DNA from: 20CM-2-55-15 sp963738025
GTDB taxonomy: Bacteria; Acidobacteriota; Terriglobia; 20CM-2-55-15
Direction: 5' to 3'
DNA: 64,000 nt
Assembly: GCA_963738025.1 (NCBI GenBank)
Contig: CAVTWA010000031.1
Span: 248,001 to 312,000 of the forward strand
Under the pieces are notes generated by a model. The model did no database searches. It had not been told where the DNA came from and was given only the letters and a program-made list of their open reading frames with translations. The translations under genes and the position numbers were made by a program. Every line of letters begins with the position of its first letter. The first letter of the stretch is position 1. Below are positions 1 to 7,608 of this stretch, piece by piece.

Positions 1-303
1 GCTGATATACCGCTCATCCGATTTGGAGAGCCGTCCGGAATCCGCCAGGTGGTCGACATAGAAGCGGTAACCCATTTCCGACGGAATACGGCCGGCGGAG
101 GTGTGGGGCTGGGCCAGGTAGCCCTCCTCTTCCAGATCCGCCATGACATTCCGGATTGTCGCGGGGCTGAAGCGCCAGTCCATCGACTTTGCAAGCGTAC
201 GCGAACCCACTGGCTCGCCAGAGGTTACGTAGGACTTGATAATCAGCCTGAGGATCTCCCGGTCCCGTTCGTCAAGTGGCGGGTTTTCCTCTTTTATCGC
301 CAT
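1..303 (-). CDS. hrcA: Heat-inducible transcription repressor HrcA (N-terminal part)
   Basis: The protein starts at 303 and runs off the left edge, so only the first 101 codons are present. They encode the winged-helix DNA-binding domain of HrcA, recognisable from the stretch DEREILRLI-like helix, SGEPVGSRTLA, SPATIRNVMADLEEEGYL and the HTSAGRIPSEMGYR segment that is nearly invariant in the family. HrcA represses groE and dnaK heat-shock operons by binding CIRCE inverted repeats. The start lies 8 bp downstream of the lipoate ligase stop on the same strand, so the two are probably co-transcribed. No CIRCE element is visible in the window. Family assignment is secure; completeness of the rest cannot be judged. 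Confidence 0.93.
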   Translation of the reverse strand, partial: MAIKEENPPLDERDREILRLIIKSYVTSGEPVGSRTLAKSMDWRFSPATIRNVMADLEEEGYLAQPHTSAGRIPSEMGYRFYVDHLADSGRLSKSDERYIS

Positions 304-310
304 AGCGCGT

Positions 311-1036
311 TTATAACACAAAAGCCATCGAAAAATAGTCCTGAAACGCTTGCACAAAAGCCTCGCGCAGCACGTCTATCCCGGGTCTGGCAGGAAGGAA
401 CTCAGCCATCCCGGCCATTTCCGTTTCGAGTACCGCCGAATCCGCCATCTTCGTCGCCCGCGCCAGCGCTTCGCGGTTACAGGTGATGGGCATGGAACCG
501 TGCTGGAGGAAGCCACGCCGGACGCGCCGCTGAGCGCTGCCGACGATCTTCCGGCCTCCGACCATCAACTCATAGCGGGAAGGCGAAATAAAGCACGGCA
601 GTTCGGCGTCTTCCGGAAACGCCGGATGTTTCCGGGTGTCCGGCGCGAGAACAGCAGGCACTCCTAAACGCTTATACCCCAAACATAACGCTTCGGAAAC
701 CCGTTTGTAATTTCCGTAAATCGTGTCGCCGAACGCTTCGCTGTCGTTCGATATAACAGCGTATGTAAGCTCGTCATCGTGCAGGACCGCCCGGCCGCCC
801 GTCGGCCGATGAACGATATGGATGCCGTGCTCGCGGCAGTAATCGACATCGACCGCTTTGTCGATTTTCTGATTGCGCCCGAGGGAGATAGTCGGCGTTT
901 GCCAACCGTAGAAACGGACGACCGTGCGCGCCTCGGGAGAGCTTTCGATCTCTTCGAGGAGTCCGGCATCGATGCACATGTTCCGGGCACCATCCATGGC
1001 GCCGTCGATGACCAGTTTCCACATATGATTAGCCAC
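311..1036 (-). CDS. lplA: Lipoate-protein ligase A family protein
   Basis: A 241-residue member of the biotin/lipoate protein ligase family, which attaches lipoate or octanoate to lipoyl domains of 2-oxoacid dehydrogenases and GcvH. Visible signatures are the nucleotide/lipoate-binding loop HRPTGGRAVLH (about residues 76-86), the catalytic lysine region GRKIVGSAQRR (about 161-171) and the following LQHGS. Length fits single-domain LplA/LipM-type proteins that lack the C-terminal accessory domain, so it could be an octanoyltransferase rather than a ligase. The open frame begins with GTG at 1036; an ATG at 1024 is the alternative. It immediately precedes hrcA on the same strand. Confidence 0.88.
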   Translation of the reverse strand: MANHMWKLVIDGAMDGARNMCIDAGLLEEIESSPEARTVVRFYGWQTPTISLGRNQKIDKAVDVDYCREHGIHIVHRPTGGRAVLHDDELTYAVISNDSEAFGDTIYGNYKRVSEALCLGYKRLGVPAVLAPDTRKHPAFPEDAELPCFISPSRYELMVGGRKIVGSAQRRVRRGFLQHGSMPITCNREALARATKMADSAVLETEMAGMAEFLPARPGIDVLREAFVQAFQDYFSMAFVL

Positions 1037-1105
1037 AAAAAGGCTTAGCGCGGAAGAAACCTGAGACTGGGACGTAGCCGAAGTTCGTCATGTGAAGTGA
1101 GGAGC

Positions 1106-1323
1106 GAAGTCCCCGCCTAAGTTAGGCGGGGTGCCGCGCAGCGGCGGGGCGGTCTGTTCAAAGTTCGCGCGCAGCGCGCTCCTTCTGATATTCGCGCAGC
1201 GCACCGATTAGAAAAAGGAGCGCTTCGCGGAAATCTACAAGGAGCGCGCTGCGCGCGAACTTTGAACAGACCGCCCCGCCTTCGCTGCGCGAAGGATCCC
1301 CGCCTAACTTAGGCGGGGACTTC
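1106..1323. repeat. Nested GC-rich inverted-repeat element
   Basis: A 218 bp element lies in the gap between the HtrA stop and the lplA start. Its ends are 26 bp inverted copies of each other, and each contains the short palindrome CCCCGCCT/AGGCGGGG (1111-1131 and 1298-1318). Inside are further inverted arms: GGGGCGGTCTGTTCAAAG facing its complement, and GCGCGCAGCGCGCTCCTT facing its complement. The same terminal palindrome recurs near 15848, 29892, 34251, 39082 and 52116. The TTTGAACAGACCGCCCC arm recurs near 52080. No open reading frame fits it, so it is a non-autonomous MITE-like or REP-like element. Confidence 0.8.
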
Positions 1324-1427
1324 CCCATTTCAAACGTCCGCCCAAAATCAACTCGGACAAACCAGGAAGGGATTTCGTCGCTTCTTCCAAAAAACTGGTA
1401 AAAAAATAAGACTTACAGCCTTGTTAC

Positions 1428-1458
1428 ACAAAAGGCACAAATGGTTTGTGCCTTTTGT
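1428..1458 (-). terminator. Hairpin downstream of the HtrA gene
   Basis: A perfect 14 bp stem (ACAAAAGGCACAAA and its complement) with a 3-base loop lies 25 bp beyond the HtrA stop codon. On the minus strand there is no immediate run of U after the stem, so it is not a textbook intrinsic terminator. A related ACAAAAGGCACAAG hairpin occurs at 44919-44988, which suggests a small dispersed hairpin family. Confidence 0.45.
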
Positions 1459-1482
1459 GCCTTTTTGTGGCTTCCCTTTTCG

Positions 1483-3045
1483 TTAAGGGATGGTGACAGC
1501 GAGGAACCCGGACCGATACATATTGCTGCTCGGATCGCGTTGCATGACCATGAACGCAACATCCATCCCGGACTTCAATACGCTCTCGGCATGACGGAAG
1601 TCTTCAACGTTACGGATGTCCATTCGCTGGTTGCCTGCAATCATGCGTGTGATGATCGTTCCGCGCTGGAGACCGGCGTCTTCGGCGACGCTGTCGGGCT
1701 CGACCGATGAAACGTACACACCGTCGGGAGAGCCCAGGTGCAACTGGCGAACCATGTCTGGGGTGAGCGCCTGAACACGGATGCCAAGTTTCGCCTGAGA
1801 CGCTTCACCACCCTGGTCGTTTCCGTTCTCCGGACCGCCACCATTGCGGGTGGTTTCGGTGAGGATCTCCTGCCGGTCAACAATGGTGACAGGAATCGTC
1901 ATCTCCTTGCCATCACGATTAACCTTAACGCGAATGGTTTTTCCCACCGGGCTATCGGCGACGACCATGAGTAACGCCGTGCCGTTCGGCGTCTTCATGC
2001 CATCAATTTCCGTAATGAAGTCACCAACGCGTAATCCAGCCTTGGCAGCCGGACCGGCAGGTTGGATACCGGAAACCTGCACGCCGCAATCGGACGACAG
2101 ACCATACGCCCGGCACATCTTCGGGTCCTGATTCGGGCTGTACTGGATGCCGATACCGCCGCGGGTCACTTTGCCGCCCTGGACGAGCTGGTTATAGACC
2201 TTTACCGCGACATTCGAAGGCAACGCAAAACCCAATCCGGCAGACTGTCGGGTCTCGGAAATGATGGCGGTGTTGATACCAATAACCTCGCCCGCCATAT
2301 TGACGAGCGGTCCACCGCTGTTGCCCGGATTGATCGCTGCATCCGTCTGAAGGAACGGCTGGAAGCCTCTGGTCTCACTTCCAGGGAGCTGGTCGCGTCC
2401 TTTCGCGCTGATGATGCCGTGCGTTACGGTATGATCCAGCGTGAACGGACTGCCAATCGCAAGCACCCAGTCCCCGACTTTCACAGCCTCCGAATTACCA
2501 AACTTGGCTACAGGAAGGTCTCGTCCGGCTTCGATTTTAATAACGGCAAGGTCCGTGTCTTCGTCGCTGCCGATGACTTTCGCCGTGAACTCCGCTTTAT
2601 CTTCCAGACGGACGGTAATCTTCGTTGCCTTGTCGACGACGTGATGATTCGTGAGAATGAAGCCCGCTTTGTCCACGATGAAACCGGTCCCGAGACTTCG
2701 GACTTTCTCGTTGCGGTCAGGCTGGTCGGGATTGCCAAAGAAATTGAAGAGATCGAAGGGATCCAACTGCCTCGGATCCTGCTGCTGGTTGCGGTTGCCC
2801 CTGTCATTCCGGCTGCGAACCGGTGCTTCCGGCGCCGCTTCGGTACTGATGTTGACCACCGCGGGTGCGAGGTTCGCCGCGATCTGCGAAAACGCGTTCG
2901 ATAGCGAAACGGGATCCGGGATGACCAGCGCTTGTGCTTTCTGCTCGCCCGCTTTGACCCCACCCGAGACGATCGTCCCAATGACAACACCGATCGTCAG
3001 GGTTGCAACAATCAAGGTGAGATAAAGCAATCGCTTTTTACTCAT
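1483..3045 (-). CDS. degP: HtrA/DegP-type periplasmic serine protease with two PDZ domains
   Basis: A 520-residue Do-family protease acting in envelope protein quality control. An N-terminal membrane/signal segment (about 5-30) is followed by a Q/N/D/R-rich linker (about 75-112). The trypsin-like domain has the full triad: His135 in TNHHVVD, Asp165 in DTDLAV and Ser243 in GNSGGPL. Two PDZ domains follow (about 275-365 and 410-500), with GLGFALPSN preceding the first. The length and order match DegP/DegQ/MucD. The uncleaved-looking N-terminus would allow membrane anchoring. It stands alone, transcribed away from the aminotransferase-coiled-coil pair on the same strand with a 109 bp gap. Confidence 0.92.
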   Translation of the reverse strand: MSKKRLLYLTLIVATLTIGVVIGTIVSGGVKAGEQKAQALVIPDPVSLSNAFSQIAANLAPAVVNISTEAAPEAPVRSRNDRGNRNQQQDPRQLDPFDLFNFFGNPDQPDRNEKVRSLGTGFIVDKAGFILTNHHVVDKATKITVRLEDKAEFTAKVIGSDEDTDLAVIKIEAGRDLPVAKFGNSEAVKVGDWVLAIGSPFTLDHTVTHGIISAKGRDQLPGSETRGFQPFLQTDAAINPGNSGGPLVNMAGEVIGINTAIISETRQSAGLGFALPSNVAVKVYNQLVQGGKVTRGGIGIQYSPNQDPKMCRAYGLSSDCGVQVSGIQPAGPAAKAGLRVGDFITEIDGMKTPNGTALLMVVADSPVGKTIRVKVNRDGKEMTIPVTIVDRQEILTETTRNGGGPENGNDQGGEASQAKLGIRVQALTPDMVRQLHLGSPDGVYVSSVEPDSVAEDAGLQRGTIITRMIAGNQRMDIRNVEDFRHAESVLKSGMDVAFMVMQRDPSSNMYRSGFLAVTIP

Positions 3046-3154
3046 GGCTCTTCGTTTTGTCCTTTCAGAAGGTACACTGTTAGGAATTATAGCCTATTGA
3101 CACAAATGGGATTTGACGGTCCCGCCGGCATTTTGTTTCCGGAAGTGTGGTCTA

Positions 3155-4367
3155 TCACCGCCCGCTTCCAGGTTGGGCCGGGCGCTCATGGCCCGTCGCC
3201 GTAGTCCGTACCAATTTGCTCAACCGCTCCTCGGCCGCGCGAAGGGTTTCTTCCTTCTTGCAGAAAGTGAATCGGATGATGTCTTTACCCGCTTTCGGAT
3301 CGCTGAAAAAGCTGCTGCCGGGAACCGTCGCCACCCCGATGTCTTTCACCAGGAACCTGGAGAATTCCACGTCGTTGGGATAGCCCCAATGACCGATGTC
3401 GCACATGATGTAGTAGGCGCCTTTGGGCATCATCGGATTCAACCCAGCGCGCTCGAGCATCGCCATGACCCGATCCCGGCGCTGCTGATAATGAACGGCA
3501 AGTTCCGTGTAATAGGAATCGGGCAGACGGAGGGCAACTGCTCCGGCTTCCTGTAACGGGGCCGGCGCCCCGACGGTAACGAAGTCGTGCATTTTGCGGA
3601 TGGCGTTGCTGATAACCGGCGGAGCAATGATGTAGCCGACACGCCAACCCGTCACGCTGAATGTCTTCGACATTCCGTTCACGACGATGGTGCGCTCGCG
3701 CATTCCATCAAGCGTTATCGGGGAAACGTGCGTCGCGCCATCGTAGATAATGTGTTCATAGATCTCGTCCGTAATGGCGAGAACGTCCCACTTCTGACAG
3801 AGGTCGGCGATGACTGCCGAGTTCCTCGCGGCTGAAGACCTTTCCCGTTGGGTTGTTCGGTGTATTGATAATGATGGCCTTCGTCTTGTTGTTGAAAGCG
3901 GCGGCGAGTTCCTTCTCATCGAAAGACCAGCCGGGCCGCCGCAACTGGACGTAGCGCGGCGTCGCGCCGGAGATGATGGCGTCGGGACCGTAATTTTCAT
4001 AATACGGCTCGAAGACTACGACCTCGTCTCCCGGATTGATGACGGCAAGCAGAACGTCGATCATGGCTTCCGTCGAGCCGCACGATACGGTGATTTCACG
4101 CTCGGGATCGATATCGATGCCAAGGAAACGCCTGGTCTTGTAAACCAGCGCATCGCGAAAGCTTTTTGCGCCCCACGTGATCGCATATTGATTGACGTCG
4201 GCGAAGATCGCGTCAGCGGCGGCTTTTTTGAGAATTTCGGGCGCCGCAAAATCCGGATATCCCTGCGAAAGATTGATCGCGTCGTGCTCCATGGCGAGCC
4301 GCGTCATTTCGCGAATCACGGATTCGGTAAAAAGTGCTGCTTTGGACGAAATCGGTTTTTTAAACAT
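3155..4367 (-). CDS. PLP-dependent class I/II aminotransferase, interrupted by one frameshift
   Basis: Fold type I aminotransferase of the kynurenine/methionine aminotransferase group. The N-terminal part (4367 to about 3817) contains INLSQGYPDF, the SCGSTEA helix and NTPNNPTGKVFSREEL. The C-terminal part, in another frame, contains ITDEIYEH and the PLP-lysine motif SKTFSVTGWRVGY, ending with a normal C-terminus. Removing one base of the CC pair at 3817-3818 restores a continuous protein of about 403 residues, the usual length. All active-site motifs survive. The defect is therefore either a sequencing error or a very recent mutation. It lies 5 bp downstream of the coiled-coil gene on the same strand. 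Substrate cannot be told from sequence. Confidence 0.85.
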
Positions 4368-4372
4368 TTTGA

Positions 4373-5110
4373 TTAGGCTGTTTTCTCAGATACGGCGGCC
4401 CTGGGTATCGGACTGCGCAATTTCAGTCCAAACGCTTCGACAGCCCGTTCCAGGGAAGCCGTCAGAAAATCGAGTGCTTCCCGGCTGAACGGCGGAGCCG
4501 CGCAGACTGCTGCGACAGCTTTGCCCCGAACATTTATCGTCCGGAAATACGCTTCCGGGTCGGTCGTATCTCTTGAAATGATAGCTGGAAAAGACGCTTT
4601 GCCGCGGCCCTTCCAGAGAGCCAGGCCGTCGACTTTCGCCACATAGACGGCGAGTCCACCAGTGAATGAATCGGCGAGATGCAGAAATCGCGAAAGGATT
4701 TCCGGCTGGGACGAAGCTTCCGCCAGCTGCCGCTGCGTGTCGGCGAAGACGCGCCATTGATCCAGTTGCGCCTGCAGCTGCTGGCGTTCGGCCGCCGCTT
4801 CCGACTTAAGCCGTTCGGTGGCTTCGGCCAGGCGCCGCTGGAACTGTTCTTCCAGTTCGTCGGTTGCCTGTTTGCGTGCCGCTCCGTTGGCCTCCGCCAG
4901 ACGCTGCTGAAATTGCGGTTCGAGTTCCTCGGCTGCCTGCCGCCGTGCGGAGTCGCTGGCTTCGGCGATGGCCTGCGCCTGTCCGTCGGCAGCCCGGGCT
5001 TGCGCCGCGGACTCCGCTTCACGGACTGCGTGCTGCAGGCGTTGCTGGAATTCGATCTCGAGTGTCCCGGTCGTCTCCTGAACGAGTCGATCGAGTTCCT
5101 GGGAAAGCAA
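4373..5110 (-). CDS. Coiled-coil protein with internal repeats and a GAF-like C-terminal part
   Basis: A 245-residue protein of unknown function. Residues 1-120 are Ala/Gln/Glu-rich coiled coil with a repeated unit of roughly 28 residues beginning FQQRL or FQRRL (three copies: FQQRLQHAVREAE, FQQRLAEANGAARKQA, FQRRLAEATERLKSEA). The remaining 120 residues look like an alpha/beta sensory fold reminiscent of GAF domains (FLHLADSFTGGLAVYVAKVDG), but this is only a resemblance. A TTG start at 5110 is preceded by GGGAGG ten bases upstream. A stop codon lies further upstream in frame, so no earlier start is likely. It is probably co-transcribed with the aminotransferase 5 bp downstream. Confidence 0.65.
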   Translation of the reverse strand: MLSQELDRLVQETTGTLEIEFQQRLQHAVREAESAAQARAADGQAQAIAEASDSARRQAAEELEPQFQQRLAEANGAARKQATDELEEQFQRRLAEATERLKSEAAAERQQLQAQLDQWRVFADTQRQLAEASSQPEILSRFLHLADSFTGGLAVYVAKVDGLALWKGRGKASFPAIISRDTTDPEAYFRTINVRGKAVAAVCAAPPFSREALDFLTASLERAVEAFGLKLRSPIPRAAVSEKTA

Positions 5111-5219
5111 AGGTGACGAGCCTCCCAGATAGACGGTCCAAAGCCTGCGTTTTCAACTCCATCGGAAAGATTTCGCCTCCTCGGGAATTCAGGATTATAC
5201 CCCAACCGTTATTCCGTGT

Positions 5220-5250
5220 TTGACATCCAGTGGCCCGACTCCTATATAAA
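5220..5250 (+). promoter_or_regulatory. Sigma-70-type promoter of ssrA
   Basis: TTGACA at 5220-5225 and TATATA at 5243-5248 are separated by 17 bp, a consensus housekeeping promoter directed at the tmRNA gene. Transcription should begin near 5255, about 36 bases before the mature tmRNA 5' end. Confidence 0.8.
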
Positions 5251-5257
5251 GATGTAG

Positions 5258-5284
5258 ACGCGTGGTATTTAACCACGCGTTTTC
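5258..5284 (+). promoter_or_regulatory. Terminator-like hairpin in the pre-tmRNA leader
   Basis: ACGCGTGGT and ACCACGCGT form a perfect 9 bp stem with a 5-base loop, followed by TTT-C-T. It lies between the ssrA promoter and the mature 5' end, so it should be the first structure in the precursor RNA. It could be a processing signal, a 5' stabiliser or an attenuator; nothing in the sequence decides between them. Confidence 0.55.
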
Positions 5285-5290
5285 TATAAA

Positions 5291-5642
5291 GGGGGGCGCA
5301 CCGGTTTCGACGGGAACGAAGAAGTTCGAGATGCATACCGAGGCCCATGACCTCGTTAAAACGTGGAAACAATCAAACGCTGACAATCAGTTAGCTTTAG
5401 CCGCTTAATACCGGCTAACGTCCTTGATTAACTCGCCTGTAGGTTAGTTAAAGGGCGTCACTTTTTGCAGGATAGCCTCAAACCGCCGGCCCAGCAGCGC
5501 GAGGCGAAACTCAACGGGCTGGTGTCCCGGCTAGGTTGCAGGTTCCTTCAGGCCGGGGCTCGACAACAAATTGGAACCTGACAAGTATGTAGACTCTCGG
5601 GCGGAACGTTTTCGGACGCGGGTTCAATTCCCGCCGCCTCCA
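5291..5642 (+). ncRNA. ssrA: tmRNA (transfer-messenger RNA)
   Basis: One-piece tmRNA that rescues stalled ribosomes and tags nascent proteins for proteolysis. The 5' end has the GGGGGCGCACCGGTTTCGAC sequence typical of tmRNA. The 3' end has the T-arm GGGTTCAATTCCCGC and an acceptor strand that pairs with the 5' end over seven positions. The reading frame ends in codons for LALAA before TAA (about 5381-5407). With GCT as resume codon the encoded part of the tag would be ADNQLALAA, which is an inference. The 3' CCA is not encoded; ACT follows the acceptor stem. The ends are accurate to within a base or two. Confidence 0.96.
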
Positions 5643-5647
5643 CTGCA

Positions 5648-5692
5648 CTAAGCCTTTTAGAATAAATAAGTTCTAGAGGGCTAAGTTTCTTT
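5648..5692 (+). terminator. Intrinsic terminator of ssrA
   Basis: A stem of about 15 pairs with one mismatch (CTAAGCCTTTTAGAA against TTCTAGAGGGCTAAG) closes an 8-base loop and is followed by TTTCTTTCTT. It begins 5 bases after the tmRNA 3' end. Confidence 0.8.
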
Positions 5693-5847
5693 CTTCCGAT
5701 TGCCGTCACCCGGGCCTTTCACCGGCAACCATCAGCAAATACGACGTTCTGTTAGAGAAGCAGCTCAAGGCATCGAATCGACCGCCAGACCAGCGAGCCC
5801 ATGACGGTCAGATCCTACCTGCCGTAACGGCGGATTACTCTCACATC

Positions 5848-6369
5848 TCAAACGGAGACTGGAATGCTCAACTCGTCGTCGTCGGCACCTCTCTTGGCTC
5901 GCAACAGCGCTTCCTCCGCGCGCGCGATAAATATCTCCCTGGCCTCACCACTGTACTGACACATACCAACTGTGATGCTGATCTTGAATTCCAGCCCTGG
6001 AGCAGATAGAGCGTCGGCTGTGTCGACACGGTCTTGCAGTCTGTCCCGAAGCACCTGACCGCCCCTGAGATCCGTATGAGGCAGCAGGATCGCGAATTCA
6101 TCCCCGCCGTACCTCGCCACGACATCCTCCTGCCGGATTGATGATCCGAGAATACTCGCAAGAATCTTGAGTACCTTGTTGCCGAAAAGGTGCCCATAAA
6201 ACTCGTTCACCTCCTTCAGGTGGTCCACGTCAGCCAAAAGCATCGTCAAAGGGACTCGGTGACGCGTGGCCCGTGACACTTCATTCAACAACATGGCGTT
6301 GAAGAACCGCCGGTTGAACAAACCCGTTAGACAATCGGTGATTAGGCTCGTTTCTGGTGAGTCAGCCAT
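5848..6369 (-). CDS. Stand-alone GGDEF-domain diguanylate cyclase
   Basis: A 173-residue protein that is essentially only a GGDEF domain, making cyclic di-GMP from two GTP. It has the N-terminal DCLTGLFNRRFF motif, the intact active-site GGDEF (residues 88-92) and an RQED inhibitory I-site placed exactly five residues before it, so product inhibition is expected. No sensor, membrane segment or receiver domain is visible, so activation by dimerisation with a partner would be needed. It lies 45 bp downstream of an exported protein gene on the same strand, but nothing suggests a shared function. Confidence 0.9.
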   Translation of the reverse strand: MADSPETSLITDCLTGLFNRRFFNAMLLNEVSRATRHRVPLTMLLADVDHLKEVNEFYGHLFGNKVLKILASILGSSIRQEDVVARYGGDEFAILLPHTDLRGGQVLRDRLQDRVDTADALSAPGLEFKISITVGMCQYSGEAREIFIARAEEALLRAKRGADDDELSIPVSV

Positions 6370-6414
6370 TTTCCTTCTTATGAGCGTCTTGTGAAGTGAT
6401 CACGTCGAATAGCC

Positions 6415-7497
6415 CTATTGTGGGCAACTCAGCGCTTCGTTGTTGGTCCGGACGTGTCCCGCCTGCGCCGCCGCAAGAAACTTCACGATCCCGCACAGCG
6501 GCTCGGGCGGTGAGTATTGGCGCATGGCATATGGGCGAATAAAGACGCTGGTGTCGTTAAGTGGGAGCGTCGCGACGTTTCCGTAAAACGTTTCGGACTT
6601 GTCATCCATAAACAGATACTGTTCCACGTTGGAAAGATAGAAAGCGCGAACGATTCCGTTGTGCTCGTGCAGGTACTTGGCGATCGCCCGGAGGGCCTTC
6701 GGTCCTCCAAAATCACCGGTGACCGGAATGACGAGATTCCTTTCCTGGAGAGTTTTGACAAACTGGTAGTTTTCATCGGTCGAAAGAAAACTTTGCGGAC
6801 GACCACTTTCATCAGCCGACCAGCCGGTCAGGTCTTCGAACGAAACGCTGTTTCCGCCCCGGCCCCCGTTGCCGCTGTTGGTCGTGATTGCCGGGCCATA
6901 CTGCACAAATGCGCTCAGCACAAGATCCAGCTGAGCGGATTCGTCTTCAGTCAAGGTAAGACCGTGGCTCTTCAGCCGATCGACAATTGCTGCATGGTTC
7001 TTTGCCGTCAGGGTCCTGTCTGTTGGAATTTTGTCGAATGCCGCCCAGATCTGTTGGATCGGCGCATTCGATTCGATGTCCGCCGGTTTCGGCTTGGCAA
7101 ATAACAGCGAAATAAAATCCAGGCGATCCTTCGACAATTCGAACACCGCCTTGAACATCAGATGCTGGACTGCCGCCTGCCGCCGGATATCAAGGACGAA
7201 CGCCATGGCAGGACGCAACGCGGCGATATAGGTCAGATTCTGTTCCGGCCCGACACCGAGATAGACACCACCCGGGGGGCCAAGGGCGGCCACACGCGGG
7301 AAAAGACGCCCAACCTCATTCTCGTTGGATGTGAAATTGTCGACGATGCGGAAATATCCGCCAGGCTCAGAAAGTGAGGACGCCAGATTCCAGAAATCGG
7401 CATCGCTCAATCGATCGGGGAGAGCCGCTTGTTGAACTGGCGCAGCCTGAACAACGATCCCGACGACAAGCAACAAGAGAGCGACCTTGATCTTCAT
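6415..7497 (-). CDS. Exported protein of unknown function with a methyltransferase-like N-terminal part
   Basis: A 360-residue protein with a cleavable signal peptide (MKIKVALLLLVVGIVVQA). I do not recognise a characterised family. The segment VYLGVGPEQNLTYIAALRPA followed by FVLDIRR (about residues 78-105) resembles the glycine-rich loop and acidic end of strand 2 of class I methyltransferase folds. The central YGPAITTN...SFEDLTGWSADESG stretch and GDFGGPKALRAIAKYL near the C-terminus look conserved-domain-like. A secreted methyltransferase would be unusual, so the fold may have another role. I recall similar proteins annotated as uncharacterised in Acidobacteria and spirochaetes, but could not check that here. 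Confidence 0.7.
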   Translation of the reverse strand: MKIKVALLLLVVGIVVQAAPVQQAALPDRLSDADFWNLASSLSEPGGYFRIVDNFTSNENEVGRLFPRVAALGPPGGVYLGVGPEQNLTYIAALRPAMAFVLDIRRQAAVQHLMFKAVFELSKDRLDFISLLFAKPKPADIESNAPIQQIWAAFDKIPTDRTLTAKNHAAIVDRLKSHGLTLTEDESAQLDLVLSAFVQYGPAITTNSGNGGRGGNSVSFEDLTGWSADESGRPQSFLSTDENYQFVKTLQERNLVIPVTGDFGGPKALRAIAKYLHEHNGIVRAFYLSNVEQYLFMDDKSETFYGNVATLPLNDTSVFIRPYAMRQYSPPEPLCGIVKFLAAAQAGHVRTNNEALSCPQ

Positions 7498-7608
7498 GCG
7501 CGTAACGATGACCTGTAGTACGGTCTACCGTCAACAATAAGAATTCCGCGGTGCGCTCCACAAGGTGTATTGACGAAGCGGAGATCAACCTCTGCGGGGG
7601 GGCGGCTG

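Noticed and set aside
2062..2904. A 280-codon plus-strand open frame
   Set aside because: It is antisense to the HtrA protease with its intact catalytic triad and has no family features of its own.
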